Source: Ornithomonoglobus_A sp045532455 (GTDB lineage: Bacteria > Bacillota > Clostridia > UBA1381). From it: a stretch of 64,000 nucleotides of DNA. The position numbers were made by a program, and so were the translations under genes. Below, piece by piece: positions 57,860 to 64,000 of this stretch. The DNA lies in assembly GCA_045532455.1 (NCBI GenBank), contig JAZSFX010000005.1:1-64000 (forward strand), read 5' to 3'. The notes below the pieces were generated by a model. It ran no database searches, was not told where the DNA came from, and saw nothing but the letters and a program-made list of their open reading frames with translations. Within the stretch, counting starts at the first letter, position 1, and each line of letters begins with the position of its first letter.

Positions 57860-59470
57860 TTAACGCCATTTTCTGCTTATTTTGGGCTCGCTTTTCGGTT
57901 TTTTTGTTTTTAAAAAACGGGGACGGTTTTCCCTTTTCCAGACAGGGTTTTCAAAAAATGCAGTTTCGGTGCTGGTTGAGGAACGCTTTGGCATAGGCGA
58001 CAAAAACGGAACACCAAAGCTTGTTTGAGTAGCAAGATACAAAGCATACAAAACAAGACCTGCCGCAATTCCGTAAAAGCCAAGACTCGCACCCAGAAAA
58101 ATAAAAACAAGGCGCAAAATCCTGTATCCCCACGCAAGAGAATAGTCAGAAATTGCAAACGAGCCAATTCCCGTAAGCGCAATTATTATTATCATCAGTG
58201 GACTTACAATCTTTGCGCTTACTGCCGCCTGACCTAAAATAAGACCGCCCACAATACCGAGCGTTGAGCCGATGGGAGAAGGCATACGAATTCCTGCCTC
58301 GCGCACAAGCTCAAACGAAATATCCATCAAAACAAGCTCCAGCACGCTTGGGAACGGGACATTTTCGCGCGCGGCACTTATGGAATAGAGCAGATATGTG
58401 GGAATAAGCTCCTGATGAAAAAGCGTTGTAGCAAGGTAAAGACCAGGTAACAATAACGAGATAAACGCCGCAAAAATATGCATAATACGCGTCATATTTG
58501 CAAAAGGCAGCCGCAGATACGGGTCGGATACCGAGTGCGAAAGCTCAAAGAGCGACGTAGGAAACACCAGAGCGCGCGGACTTCCGTTAAGTATGAGTGC
58601 CACTCTGCCCTGAGTGAGTGCGCGTGCCACTCTGTCGGGGCGTTCGGTTTCCAAAAGTTGACTTGTTGCCATAAATGTCTTGTCCTCAACAAGCATTTCC
58701 ACTTCTTCTATTGCGATTATATAATCGGTCGAAATTCCGTTAAGACGACGTCGTACCTCGTTTACCAATTCCTCGTTTGCAATGTCGTTTATATAAAGTA
58801 AAACACCGCGCGTTTTTGAAATATTACCGAGCTTTACACCTTCTGCAATCAGCTTTTCAGTTTTAATTATTTTTCGCACAAGTGCAGTGTTGGTTCGGAG
58901 CATTTCGGCAAATGCCTCCTGAGGTCCGTAGATGCTTTGCTCCGTTTCGGGCTTGTCTATGCTTCGTGTGCTCCAGCCTCTTACATCTAAAATAAAGGCT
59001 TTAGAAAACCCGTCTACAAACACTGCCGCACAACCAAAATTAACCTCCTCACTGACCAAATCCATATCATCTGTTGCACGGGATTGAGAATGAGAAATAA
59101 AACACTCCATTATTTCTTCCTCAAAAGAGTGCATATTAGCATTTTGTATATATGGAAGCTTTTGCAGTGGTTGGATAATAGATTCATTTACGTACACGGT
59201 ATTAACCATTCCCTCTATAAATACCACAAAAGCGCGTGTGTTCCCTTTAAGGCGAATGGCGCGAAAAATAAAATCGTTATTTAAGGGGATAGAAAAGCGC
59301 TTTTTTATATATGCCTCGTTTTCTTCGATATCTTTTGAAACGGATTGCTTTTCTTGTTGCTTTTTCTCGTTTCGTATGTCGTAGGCAATGTGGGTGCGCT
59401 CCTCGCTAAGAGTGAATTTTTGCTCCTTTTTTTCGGGATTAAACAAAAAAAGACTTTTAAGACGTAACAT
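57860..59470 (-). CDS. GerAA/GerKA family spore germination protein
   Basis: A 536-residue A subunit: an N-terminal soluble domain of about 270 residues, then the conserved membrane region from about 295 with four to five helices and a basic C-terminal tail (KTKKPKSEPKISRKWR). The signature block EEVEMLVEDKTFMATSQLLETERPDRVARALTQGRVALI is complete. It oligomerises as a channel that releases ions on germinant binding. It is the first gene of the A-B-C operon. Confidence 0.94.
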   Translation of the reverse strand: MLRLKSLFLFNPEKKEQKFTLSEERTHIAYDIRNEKKQQEKQSVSKDIEENEAYIKKRFSIPLNNDFIFRAIRLKGNTRAFVVFIEGMVNTVYVNESIIQPLQKLPYIQNANMHSFEEEIMECFISHSQSRATDDMDLVSEEVNFGCAAVFVDGFSKAFILDVRGWSTRSIDKPETEQSIYGPQEAFAEMLRTNTALVRKIIKTEKLIAEGVKLGNISKTRGVLLYINDIANEELVNEVRRRLNGISTDYIIAIEEVEMLVEDKTFMATSQLLETERPDRVARALTQGRVALILNGSPRALVFPTSLFELSHSVSDPYLRLPFANMTRIMHIFAAFISLLLPGLYLATTLFHQELIPTYLLYSISAARENVPFPSVLELVLMDISFELVREAGIRMPSPIGSTLGIVGGLILGQAAVSAKIVSPLMIIIIALTGIGSFAISDYSLAWGYRILRLVFIFLGASLGFYGIAAGLVLYALYLATQTSFGVPFLSPMPKRSSTSTETAFFENPVWKRENRPRFLKTKKPKSEPKISRKWR

Positions 59471-59599
59471 AATTTGTAAAAATCCTTTCGTAAAAATGTG
59501 ATACCTATGCCATTTTCAGATTTTATAGGATTATTTTCCCCAAAAATATACCAATTATTCTGTAATATGGATTTATTACAAAAAAATTAAATTTTAAAA

Positions 59600-59615
59600 T
59601 GTTTCACGTGAACCA
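59600..59615. promoter_or_regulatory. parS centromere site
   Basis: TGTTTCACGTGAACCA differs from the canonical parS TGTTTCACGTGAAACA at one position (14). It lies 240 bp upstream of parA and 8 kb from oriC, the usual place for ParB loading. Confidence 0.85.
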
Positions 59616-59663
59616 TTTACAAATGAAAAAATTGTGTTATAATAATAAATATAAACCATAATC

Positions 59664-59829
59664 GTAGGGTTCGGCGGTTTCCGACGAACCGCAAAACAAA
59701 CAAAAAACGGAATGTCGACAAGCGCCATTCCCTACAAGCAATATCAAATTTATACAAATTACCCTCTCTGCATTCTACAAAAAGAGAGAAAAAACAAATA
59801 ACGTAGGGGAGGATGACCACATCCTCCCG
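59664..59829. repeat. Three family-1 units and half of a family-2 element upstream of parA
   Basis: Plus unit 59664-59691 (stem GGTTCG/CGAACC), minus unit 59708-59735 (stem GGAATG/CATTCC), plus unit 59803-59829 (stem GGGGAGGA/TCCTCCC). Between them 59738-59771 is only the reverse half of a family-2 element (CAATATCAAATTTATAC onward), presumably after a deletion or insertion. Confidence 0.8.
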
Positions 59830-59856
59830 CAAAAAACACAAAAAAGGAGAAAAACA

Positions 59857-60621
59857 ATGGCAAAGGTAATTGCTGTTACTAATCAAAAAGGCGGCGTGGG
59901 AAAAACCACAACCGCGGTAAACCTCAGTGCGTGTCTTGCATATATGGGCAAAAAAACGCTCCTTATAGACTGCGACCCGCAAGGTAATTCCACGGGCGGC
60001 TTTGGAATTAACAAGAGTGAATGTGAACTTAGCATTTACGAATGTCTTGTTGATTCGTCAAAAACAAAGAGCGCAATAATAAAAACACCGTATATTAATA
60101 TGTACGTTCTGCCCTCGTCATCAAATCTTAGCGGAGCAGAAATAGAGCTTGTTTACGAAGAAAACCGCGAATATTTTCTTAAAAAGACATTATCCGAGGT
60201 CAGAGATGATTTCGATTTTATAATAATTGACGCACCGCCTTCACTAGGTATGATTACAATAAATATCTTAACCGCGTGCGATACAATTCTTATACCAATT
60301 CAGTGCGAATACTACGCCTTAGAGGGTGTTTCTCAGCTTATCGGCACGGTTAAATCGGTAAAAAAGAAGCTAAACCCGAAAATAAACATAGAGGGTGTTG
60401 TGGGAACAATGTACGACGGAAGAACAAATCTTTCCATTCAGGTTCTGGAAGAAATAAAGAAATTCTTTCCCAATATGGTGTACAAAACAGTAATTCCGCG
60501 AAATATCCGTCTTTCCGAAGCGCCAAGCTACGGTGAGCCGATAATTAAATATGACCGCACCTCAAAGGGCGCAGACGCGTATATGGCGCTCGCAAAAGAG
60601 GTAATTGATAGAAACAAATAA
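59857..60621 (+). CDS. parA: Chromosome partitioning ATPase ParA (Soj)
   Basis: A 254-residue ParA: the deviant Walker A KGGVGKTTTAVNLSACLA (residues 11-28), Walker A' DCDPQGNSTGG and Walker B FIIIDAPPSLG, followed by SRLSEAPSYG-like NIRLSEAPSYGEPI. It works with ParB-parS to move origins and also regulates DnaA. AAAAGGAG lies upstream. Stop is TAA just before a GTAGGG unit. Confidence 0.96.
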   Translation: MAKVIAVTNQKGGVGKTTTAVNLSACLAYMGKKTLLIDCDPQGNSTGGFGINKSECELSIYECLVDSSKTKSAIIKTPYINMYVLPSSSNLSGAEIELVYEENREYFLKKTLSEVRDDFDFIIIDAPPSLGMITINILTACDTILIPIQCEYYALEGVSQLIGTVKSVKKKLNPKINIEGVVGTMYDGRTNLSIQVLEEIKKFFPNMVYKTVIPRNIRLSEAPSYGEPIIKYDRTSKGADAYMALAKEVIDRNK

Positions 60622-60622
60622 C

Positions 60623-60647
60623 GTAGGGGAGGGGCTTGCTCCTCCCG
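60623..60647 (+). repeat. Family-1 palindrome between parA and parB
   Basis: GTAGGGGAGGGGC with stem GGGGAGG/CCTCCC, between the parA stop and the parB ribosome site. Confidence 0.9.
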
Positions 60648-60677
60648 CAAATATACAAACAAAAAAGGAGAAAACCA

Positions 60678-61556
60678 ATGGCAAAAAAAGGACTTGGAAA
60701 GGGCTTGGGGTCGTTCTTTGAAAATGACGAAATCCCCGCTATAACCGAAGAAATCACTACCAAGGTGCAACCCACACAGGAAATTGCACTTTCAAAAATT
60801 GAGCCGAATAAAAATCAACCCCGACACACATTTGATAAAGAAAAGCTCCAAGCGCTTGCGGACTCAATAAAGGAGCAGGGACTCATTCAACCGCTTATTG
60901 TTACAAAGCAGCAAAATGACAGATATATGATAGTTGCGGGCGAAAGACGATGGCGCGCGGCAAAGCTTGCAGGCTTAAAAAAGGTAAGTGTGGTAATAAA
61001 GGAATATACCGACGCGCAGATTGCACAGATTGCTTTAATCGAAAATCTGCAGCGTGAGGACTTAAACCCCATCGAAGAAGCGCTTGGCTACCGTTCGCTT
61101 TTGGAGGAGTATTCACTCACACAAGACGCACTGAGCCGCATAAGCGGAAAGAGCAGAAGTGCCATTGCAAACGCAATAAGACTTTTATCGCTTGAAGAAG
61201 GATTGCAAAAGCTTGTTATTTCGGGCGAGTTGTCGGGCGGACATGCACGTGCGCTGTTGTCTTTGGAGGGCAAAAAGGAAAGAGAAGCTATTGCAAAAAG
61301 AATAATCGACGAGGATTTGAGTGTAAGACAGACCGAGAACATCTGTGCCGCTGCCAAAAAGACAAAAAAGCAGGGCAAAGCACCAAAAAAAGAGGATAGC
61401 GCATACAAAATAGAGATTGAGCGCATACAGGAAACTCTTTGCTCGGGGTTTGGAACAAAGGTGAAAATCGTAAGTAGTAAGAATAAGGGCAAGATTGAGA
61501 TTGAATATTACGGAAATGACGATTTAGAGCGCATTTTAGGAATGTTTAATATATAA
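60678..61556 (+). CDS. parB: Chromosome partitioning protein ParB (Spo0J)
   Basis: A 292-residue ParB. N-terminal KKGLGKGLGSFF, the CTP-binding domain with NQPRHTF and GERRWRAAKLAGL (box II), ALIENLQREDLNPIEEA, a helix-turn-helix (TQDALSRISGKSRSAIANAIRLL) that reads parS, and the C-terminal dimer domain. ATG 60678 with AAAAGGAG is used; the open frame goes on into the repeat upstream and would falsely add MLLPQIYKQKRRKP. Confidence 0.95.
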   Translation: MAKKGLGKGLGSFFENDEIPAITEEITTKVQPTQEIALSKIEPNKNQPRHTFDKEKLQALADSIKEQGLIQPLIVTKQQNDRYMIVAGERRWRAAKLAGLKKVSVVIKEYTDAQIAQIALIENLQREDLNPIEEALGYRSLLEEYSLTQDALSRISGKSRSAIANAIRLLSLEEGLQKLVISGELSGGHARALLSLEGKKEREAIAKRIIDEDLSVRQTENICAAAKKTKKQGKAPKKEDSAYKIEIERIQETLCSGFGTKVKIVSSKNKGKIEIEYYGNDDLERILGMFNI

Positions 61557-61580
61557 ACTACCAAGAAAGGACATAAAGAA

Positions 61581-62075
61581 ATGAATTTTTATTTTGTAAT
61601 TGTTGTTGTTATTCTTATTATTCTGGTTATTGCCTGTATGATAATGAATTCCATAAACACCTCAAAAATCAATAATATGCTAAGCTATGCCGAAGACGGA
61701 GACCTGGGCGGAGTGATGGAAAAGTACTTCAACAAGGTAAGCGAGCTTGCAAACAGCATTAAGTCGAAGTCGGATAATGCTATGATAGACCGAATAGAGA
61801 AGTTAGAGGCAAAGTCGCTATCATCTCTTTCGCATATGGGCGTAGTAAACTTCGACGCGTTCGATGACGTAAAGGGGAATTTGAGCTTTTCACTAACACT
61901 GCTTGATGATTGCGGCGATGGATTTATTCTCACGTCTCTTTACGGGCACAACTCAAACAACACATACGTTAGAAAGATAGAAAGCGGCGAGGCGCAAGTA
62001 AAACTGCTAGACGAAGAGCTTCAAAGTCTTGAAATGGCAAAAAGCGGGGTGAAGAGTGATGACAAACAAGGATAA
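61581..62075 (+). CDS. DUF4446 family protein
   Basis: A 164-residue protein with one N-terminal membrane helix (FYFVIVVVILIILVIACMIM), a coiled-coil segment (about 40-75) and the DUF4446 domain (SHMGVVNFDAFDDVKGNLSFSLTLLDDCGDGFILTSLYG). It is a regular neighbour of parB in Clostridia; function is not established. Its 3' end overlaps the next gene by 17 bp. Confidence 0.9.
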   Translation: MNFYFVIVVVILIILVIACMIMNSINTSKINNMLSYAEDGDLGGVMEKYFNKVSELANSIKSKSDNAMIDRIEKLEAKSLSSLSHMGVVNFDAFDDVKGNLSFSLTLLDDCGDGFILTSLYGHNSNNTYVRKIESGEAQVKLLDEELQSLEMAKSGVKSDDKQG

Positions 62076-62472
62076 GAATAGCACAAAATCGTTGTTTTTA
62101 TACACAGCTCTCATATTTGTTGTTGCGCTTTTACTTATATTAATATCGTTCTTTGGGGACTCAAATCTGCAAAGAAGTATCACACACACCGAGCCGACAC
62201 AAACTCCCGCAGCGTCGCAGTATCCAAACAAGATATCGGAGCGCGCGGCAGAGCTGAGCGAGGAAAATATGCGTCTTATGGGCGAGAACAAGACATTAAA
62301 AGAAGAAAACACTGCACTTAAATCACAGCTTGAAACCTACAAAAAGCTATTTAGTGCAAAAGAGCAAAAGGACTCCCAAAACCTTGAGGAAGCAACACGA
62401 ATTTTGGGAGAAATTAACTATGAAAACCTTGACAACGCACAAAAAGCAATGTATAATAATATAAAATCGTAG
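62059..62472 (+). CDS. Membrane-anchored coiled-coil protein after DUF4446
   Basis: A 137-residue protein with one membrane helix (about 12-34, LFLYTALIFVVALLLILISFF), a Thr/Pro/Ser linker and a coiled coil (about 60-100, SEENMRLMGENKTLKEENTALKSQL). Possibly a spacer or scaffold of the chromosome-segregation cluster. ATG 62059 follows GGGGTGAAGAG. Its TAG stop comes from the first bases of a GTAGGG palindrome. Confidence 0.8.
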   Translation: MTNKDKNSTKSLFLYTALIFVVALLLILISFFGDSNLQRSITHTEPTQTPAASQYPNKISERAAELSEENMRLMGENKTLKEENTALKSQLETYKKLFSAKEQKDSQNLEEATRILGEINYENLDNAQKAMYNNIKS

Positions 62473-62638
62473 GGAATGGCGCTTGTCGACATTCCGGAAA
62501 ACCAAGGCGGTGCATCGTAAACGCTGCACCCTACAATGTTCTATTAAATATTTAAAAATTTCGTTGCGGATGGGATAAAGCCGTGCCCTACAACGTTTGA
62601 TTATCACATTATCGTAGGGCAGGGGCTTGCTCCTGCCG
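62469..62638. repeat. Four family-1 palindromes between the coiled-coil gene and serS
   Basis: Plus 62469-62496 (GGAATG/CATTCC; gives the preceding gene its TAG), minus 62508-62534 (GGTGCA/TGCACC), minus 62567-62591 (degenerate), plus 62614-62638 (GGGCAGG/CCTGCC). Confidence 0.85.
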
Positions 62639-62683
62639 AAAAAAGAAAAGCAAAGATTAAAACACGAAAGGAATATATATAAA

Positions 62684-63955
62684 ATGTTAGACATTAAAGT
62701 TTTACGTCAGGAGCCTGAAAAAATAAAAGAGGCACTAAAAAAGAGAAATAACGACCTCGATATCACACCCGCTATTGCACTTGATGCAAAAAGACGTGAA
62801 ATTCTCGCCGATGTTGAGGAGAAAAAAGCAAAGCAAAACGCAATATCCAAGCAAATTCCGCAAATGAAAAAGGCGGGCGAGGATACAACCGAAATATTTA
62901 AAGAAATGAAAGAGCTTAGCGATAACATAAAAGTCCTCGACGACGAAGTGCGTGAAATTGACGCCAATCTGAGAGATTTTATGCTAAGAATACCAAATAT
63001 TCCGAACGAGAGCGTTCCCGTTGGTGCTGACGACAGCGAAAATGTCGAGGTAAGACGCTATAGCGAGCCAAGAAAGTTTGATTTTGAGCCAAAAGCACAT
63101 TGGGATATAGGCACCGACCTTGATATCCTCGACTTTGAAAGAGGCACAAAGCTAACAGGCACAAGATTTACAGTATACAAAGACAAGGGCGCAAGACTAG
63201 AGCGTGCAGTTATTCAGTATTTCTTAAACACACATACTGATAAATCAGGCTACACCGAAATTCAACCGCCATACATTGTAAACCGCGCGTCTATGACAGG
63301 CACAGGACAACTTCCAAAGTTTGAAGAAGACGCTTTTAAGCTTACCATAAACGACTACTTCTTAATTCCAACCGCAGAAGTTCCCGTAACAAACCTTTAT
63401 CGCGACGAAATTCTTGACGGAGCAAAGCTGCCTATAAAATACTGCGCATACTCCGCATGCTTCAGAGCAGAGGCAGGAAGCGCAGGCAGAGACACAAGAG
63501 GTCTTATAAGACAACACCAATTCAACAAGGTAGAGCTTGTTAAGTTTGCACGTCCCGAAAACAGCTATGAGGAACTCGAATCACTTACAAAAGACGCCGA
63601 GCGCCTGCTCGAGGGTCTGGGACTTCCGTACAGGGTTGTAACTCTTTCAACAGGCGATTTAGGTTTCTCATCTGCAAAAACCTACGATATAGAGGTATGG
63701 ATGCCAAGCTATAACAGATACGTAGAAATCTCGTCTTGCTCAAACTTTGAGGATTATCAGGCAAGACGTGCCAACATAAAGTTCAAGGACAATCCAAAGG
63801 ACAAGGCACAGTTTGTTCATACTTTAAATGGCTCAGGTCTTGCAGTAGGCAGAACAGTTGCCGCAATTTTGGAAAACTATCAGAACGAAGATGGCTCGGT
63901 AACAGTTCCTGAAGCGCTAAGACCGTATATGGGTTGCGATGTTATTGAGGGCTAA
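62684..63955 (+). CDS. serS: Serine--tRNA ligase
   Basis: A 423-residue class II SerRS: N-terminal long coiled-coil arm (about 30-105, QEPEKIKEALKKRNND through MKELSDNIKVLDDEV), motif 1 region, motif 2 FRAEAGSAGRDTRGLIRQHQF and motif 3 with NGSGLAVGRTVAAILEN. It charges tRNA-Ser. ATG 62684 with GAAAGGAA upstream; the frame continues into the repeat without a ribosome site. No T-box was seen. Confidence 0.97.
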   Translation: MLDIKVLRQEPEKIKEALKKRNNDLDITPAIALDAKRREILADVEEKKAKQNAISKQIPQMKKAGEDTTEIFKEMKELSDNIKVLDDEVREIDANLRDFMLRIPNIPNESVPVGADDSENVEVRRYSEPRKFDFEPKAHWDIGTDLDILDFERGTKLTGTRFTVYKDKGARLERAVIQYFLNTHTDKSGYTEIQPPYIVNRASMTGTGQLPKFEEDAFKLTINDYFLIPTAEVPVTNLYRDEILDGAKLPIKYCAYSACFRAEAGSAGRDTRGLIRQHQFNKVELVKFARPENSYEELESLTKDAERLLEGLGLPYRVVTLSTGDLGFSSAKTYDIEVWMPSYNRYVEISSCSNFEDYQARRANIKFKDNPKDKAQFVHTLNGSGLAVGRTVAAILENYQNEDGSVTVPEALRPYMGCDVIEG

Positions 63956-64000
63956 GAAAAATTGCGCAGACCACCTTAATGCAGCCTAAAAATTTAAACA
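63956..64000. other. Window end, short untranslated stretch
   Basis: Only 45 bases after serS. ATTGCGCAGA at 63961 echoes the arm of the palindrome at 45318 and may begin another copy cut by the window edge. Confidence 0.3.

Noticed and set aside
60636..60677. N-terminal extension of ParB (and similar ones of RicT, HemZ, SerS) beginning MLLP
   Set aside because: The shared start comes from in-frame translation of a repeat; each gene has a proper ribosome site before a later ATG.
13893..62638. GTAGGG repeats as a CRISPR array
   Set aside because: Copies are irregularly spaced over 49 kb, in both orientations, with variable stems and no spacer-repeat regularity or cas genes.

Overview
The window is chromosomal DNA of a low-GC, endospore-forming anaerobic Firmicute of the class Clostridia. 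The evidence is the sporulation and germination genes (ylbJ, yqfC, yqfD, a GerA-type operon), the ctsR-mcsA-mcsB-clpC operon with a CtsR operator, oxygen-sensitive enzymes (FprA flavoprotein, 2[4Fe-4S] ferredoxin, radical-SAM HemZ) and a dnaA-dnaN origin of Firmicutes type. The species cannot be named from sequence alone. No tRNA, rRNA or CRISPR array was found.

Layout. 1-382: 3' end of a GGGtGRT-family gene. 287-5443: a roughly 5 kb integrative element (element A) inserted in the 3' end of that gene, with a tyrosine integrase, a serine recombinase and small genes, three of which each carry one in-frame TAG. 5544-6353: a small membrane protein and a type I toxin-antitoxin locus. 6392-10796: class III heat-shock operon. 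11039-16447: amidohydrolase, ATP-grasp ligase, monooxygenase, a clostripain-like pseudoprotease and ferredoxin. 16593-22352: ricT, rodA and the divIVA-ylmH-sepF-yggS-hlyD cell-division cluster. 22548-25922: patatin and ftsH. 26108-36377: a 10.3 kb integrative mobilizable element (element B) in the 3' end of lysS, with Int, Xis, a CRESS-virus-like Rep (HUH plus SF3 helicase), an FtsK-like ATPase and cargo that may include an OLD-like defence gene. 36349-45306: lysS, ylbJ, yqfCD-phoH-ybeY-era-yqzL-recO and an SDR gene. 45538-51796: helicase loader, hemZ, MBL hydrolase, dnaN, oriC, dnaA. 51863-59470: mscL, glyQS, fprA and the ger operon. 59600-63955: parS, parA, parB, a DUF4446 gene, a coiled-coil gene and serS.

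Two dispersed palindrome families run through the core chromosome. Family 1 (GTAGGG...CCG, about 25-28 bp) keeps its ends and varies its stem with compensating changes. Family 2 (about 95-100 bp, with an AATTTGATATTGC half and a GCAATAGAATTT half) often has a family-1 unit nested in it. Neither was seen inside elements A or B.

The main items for follow-up are: the CRESS-like Rep of element B next to a stem-loop whose loop carries TAGTATTAC, the circovirus-type nonanucleotide; the three-gene amber-interrupted operon of element A; the toxin-antitoxin locus whose two promoters and leaders are an inverted duplication; and the nested covarying repeats.
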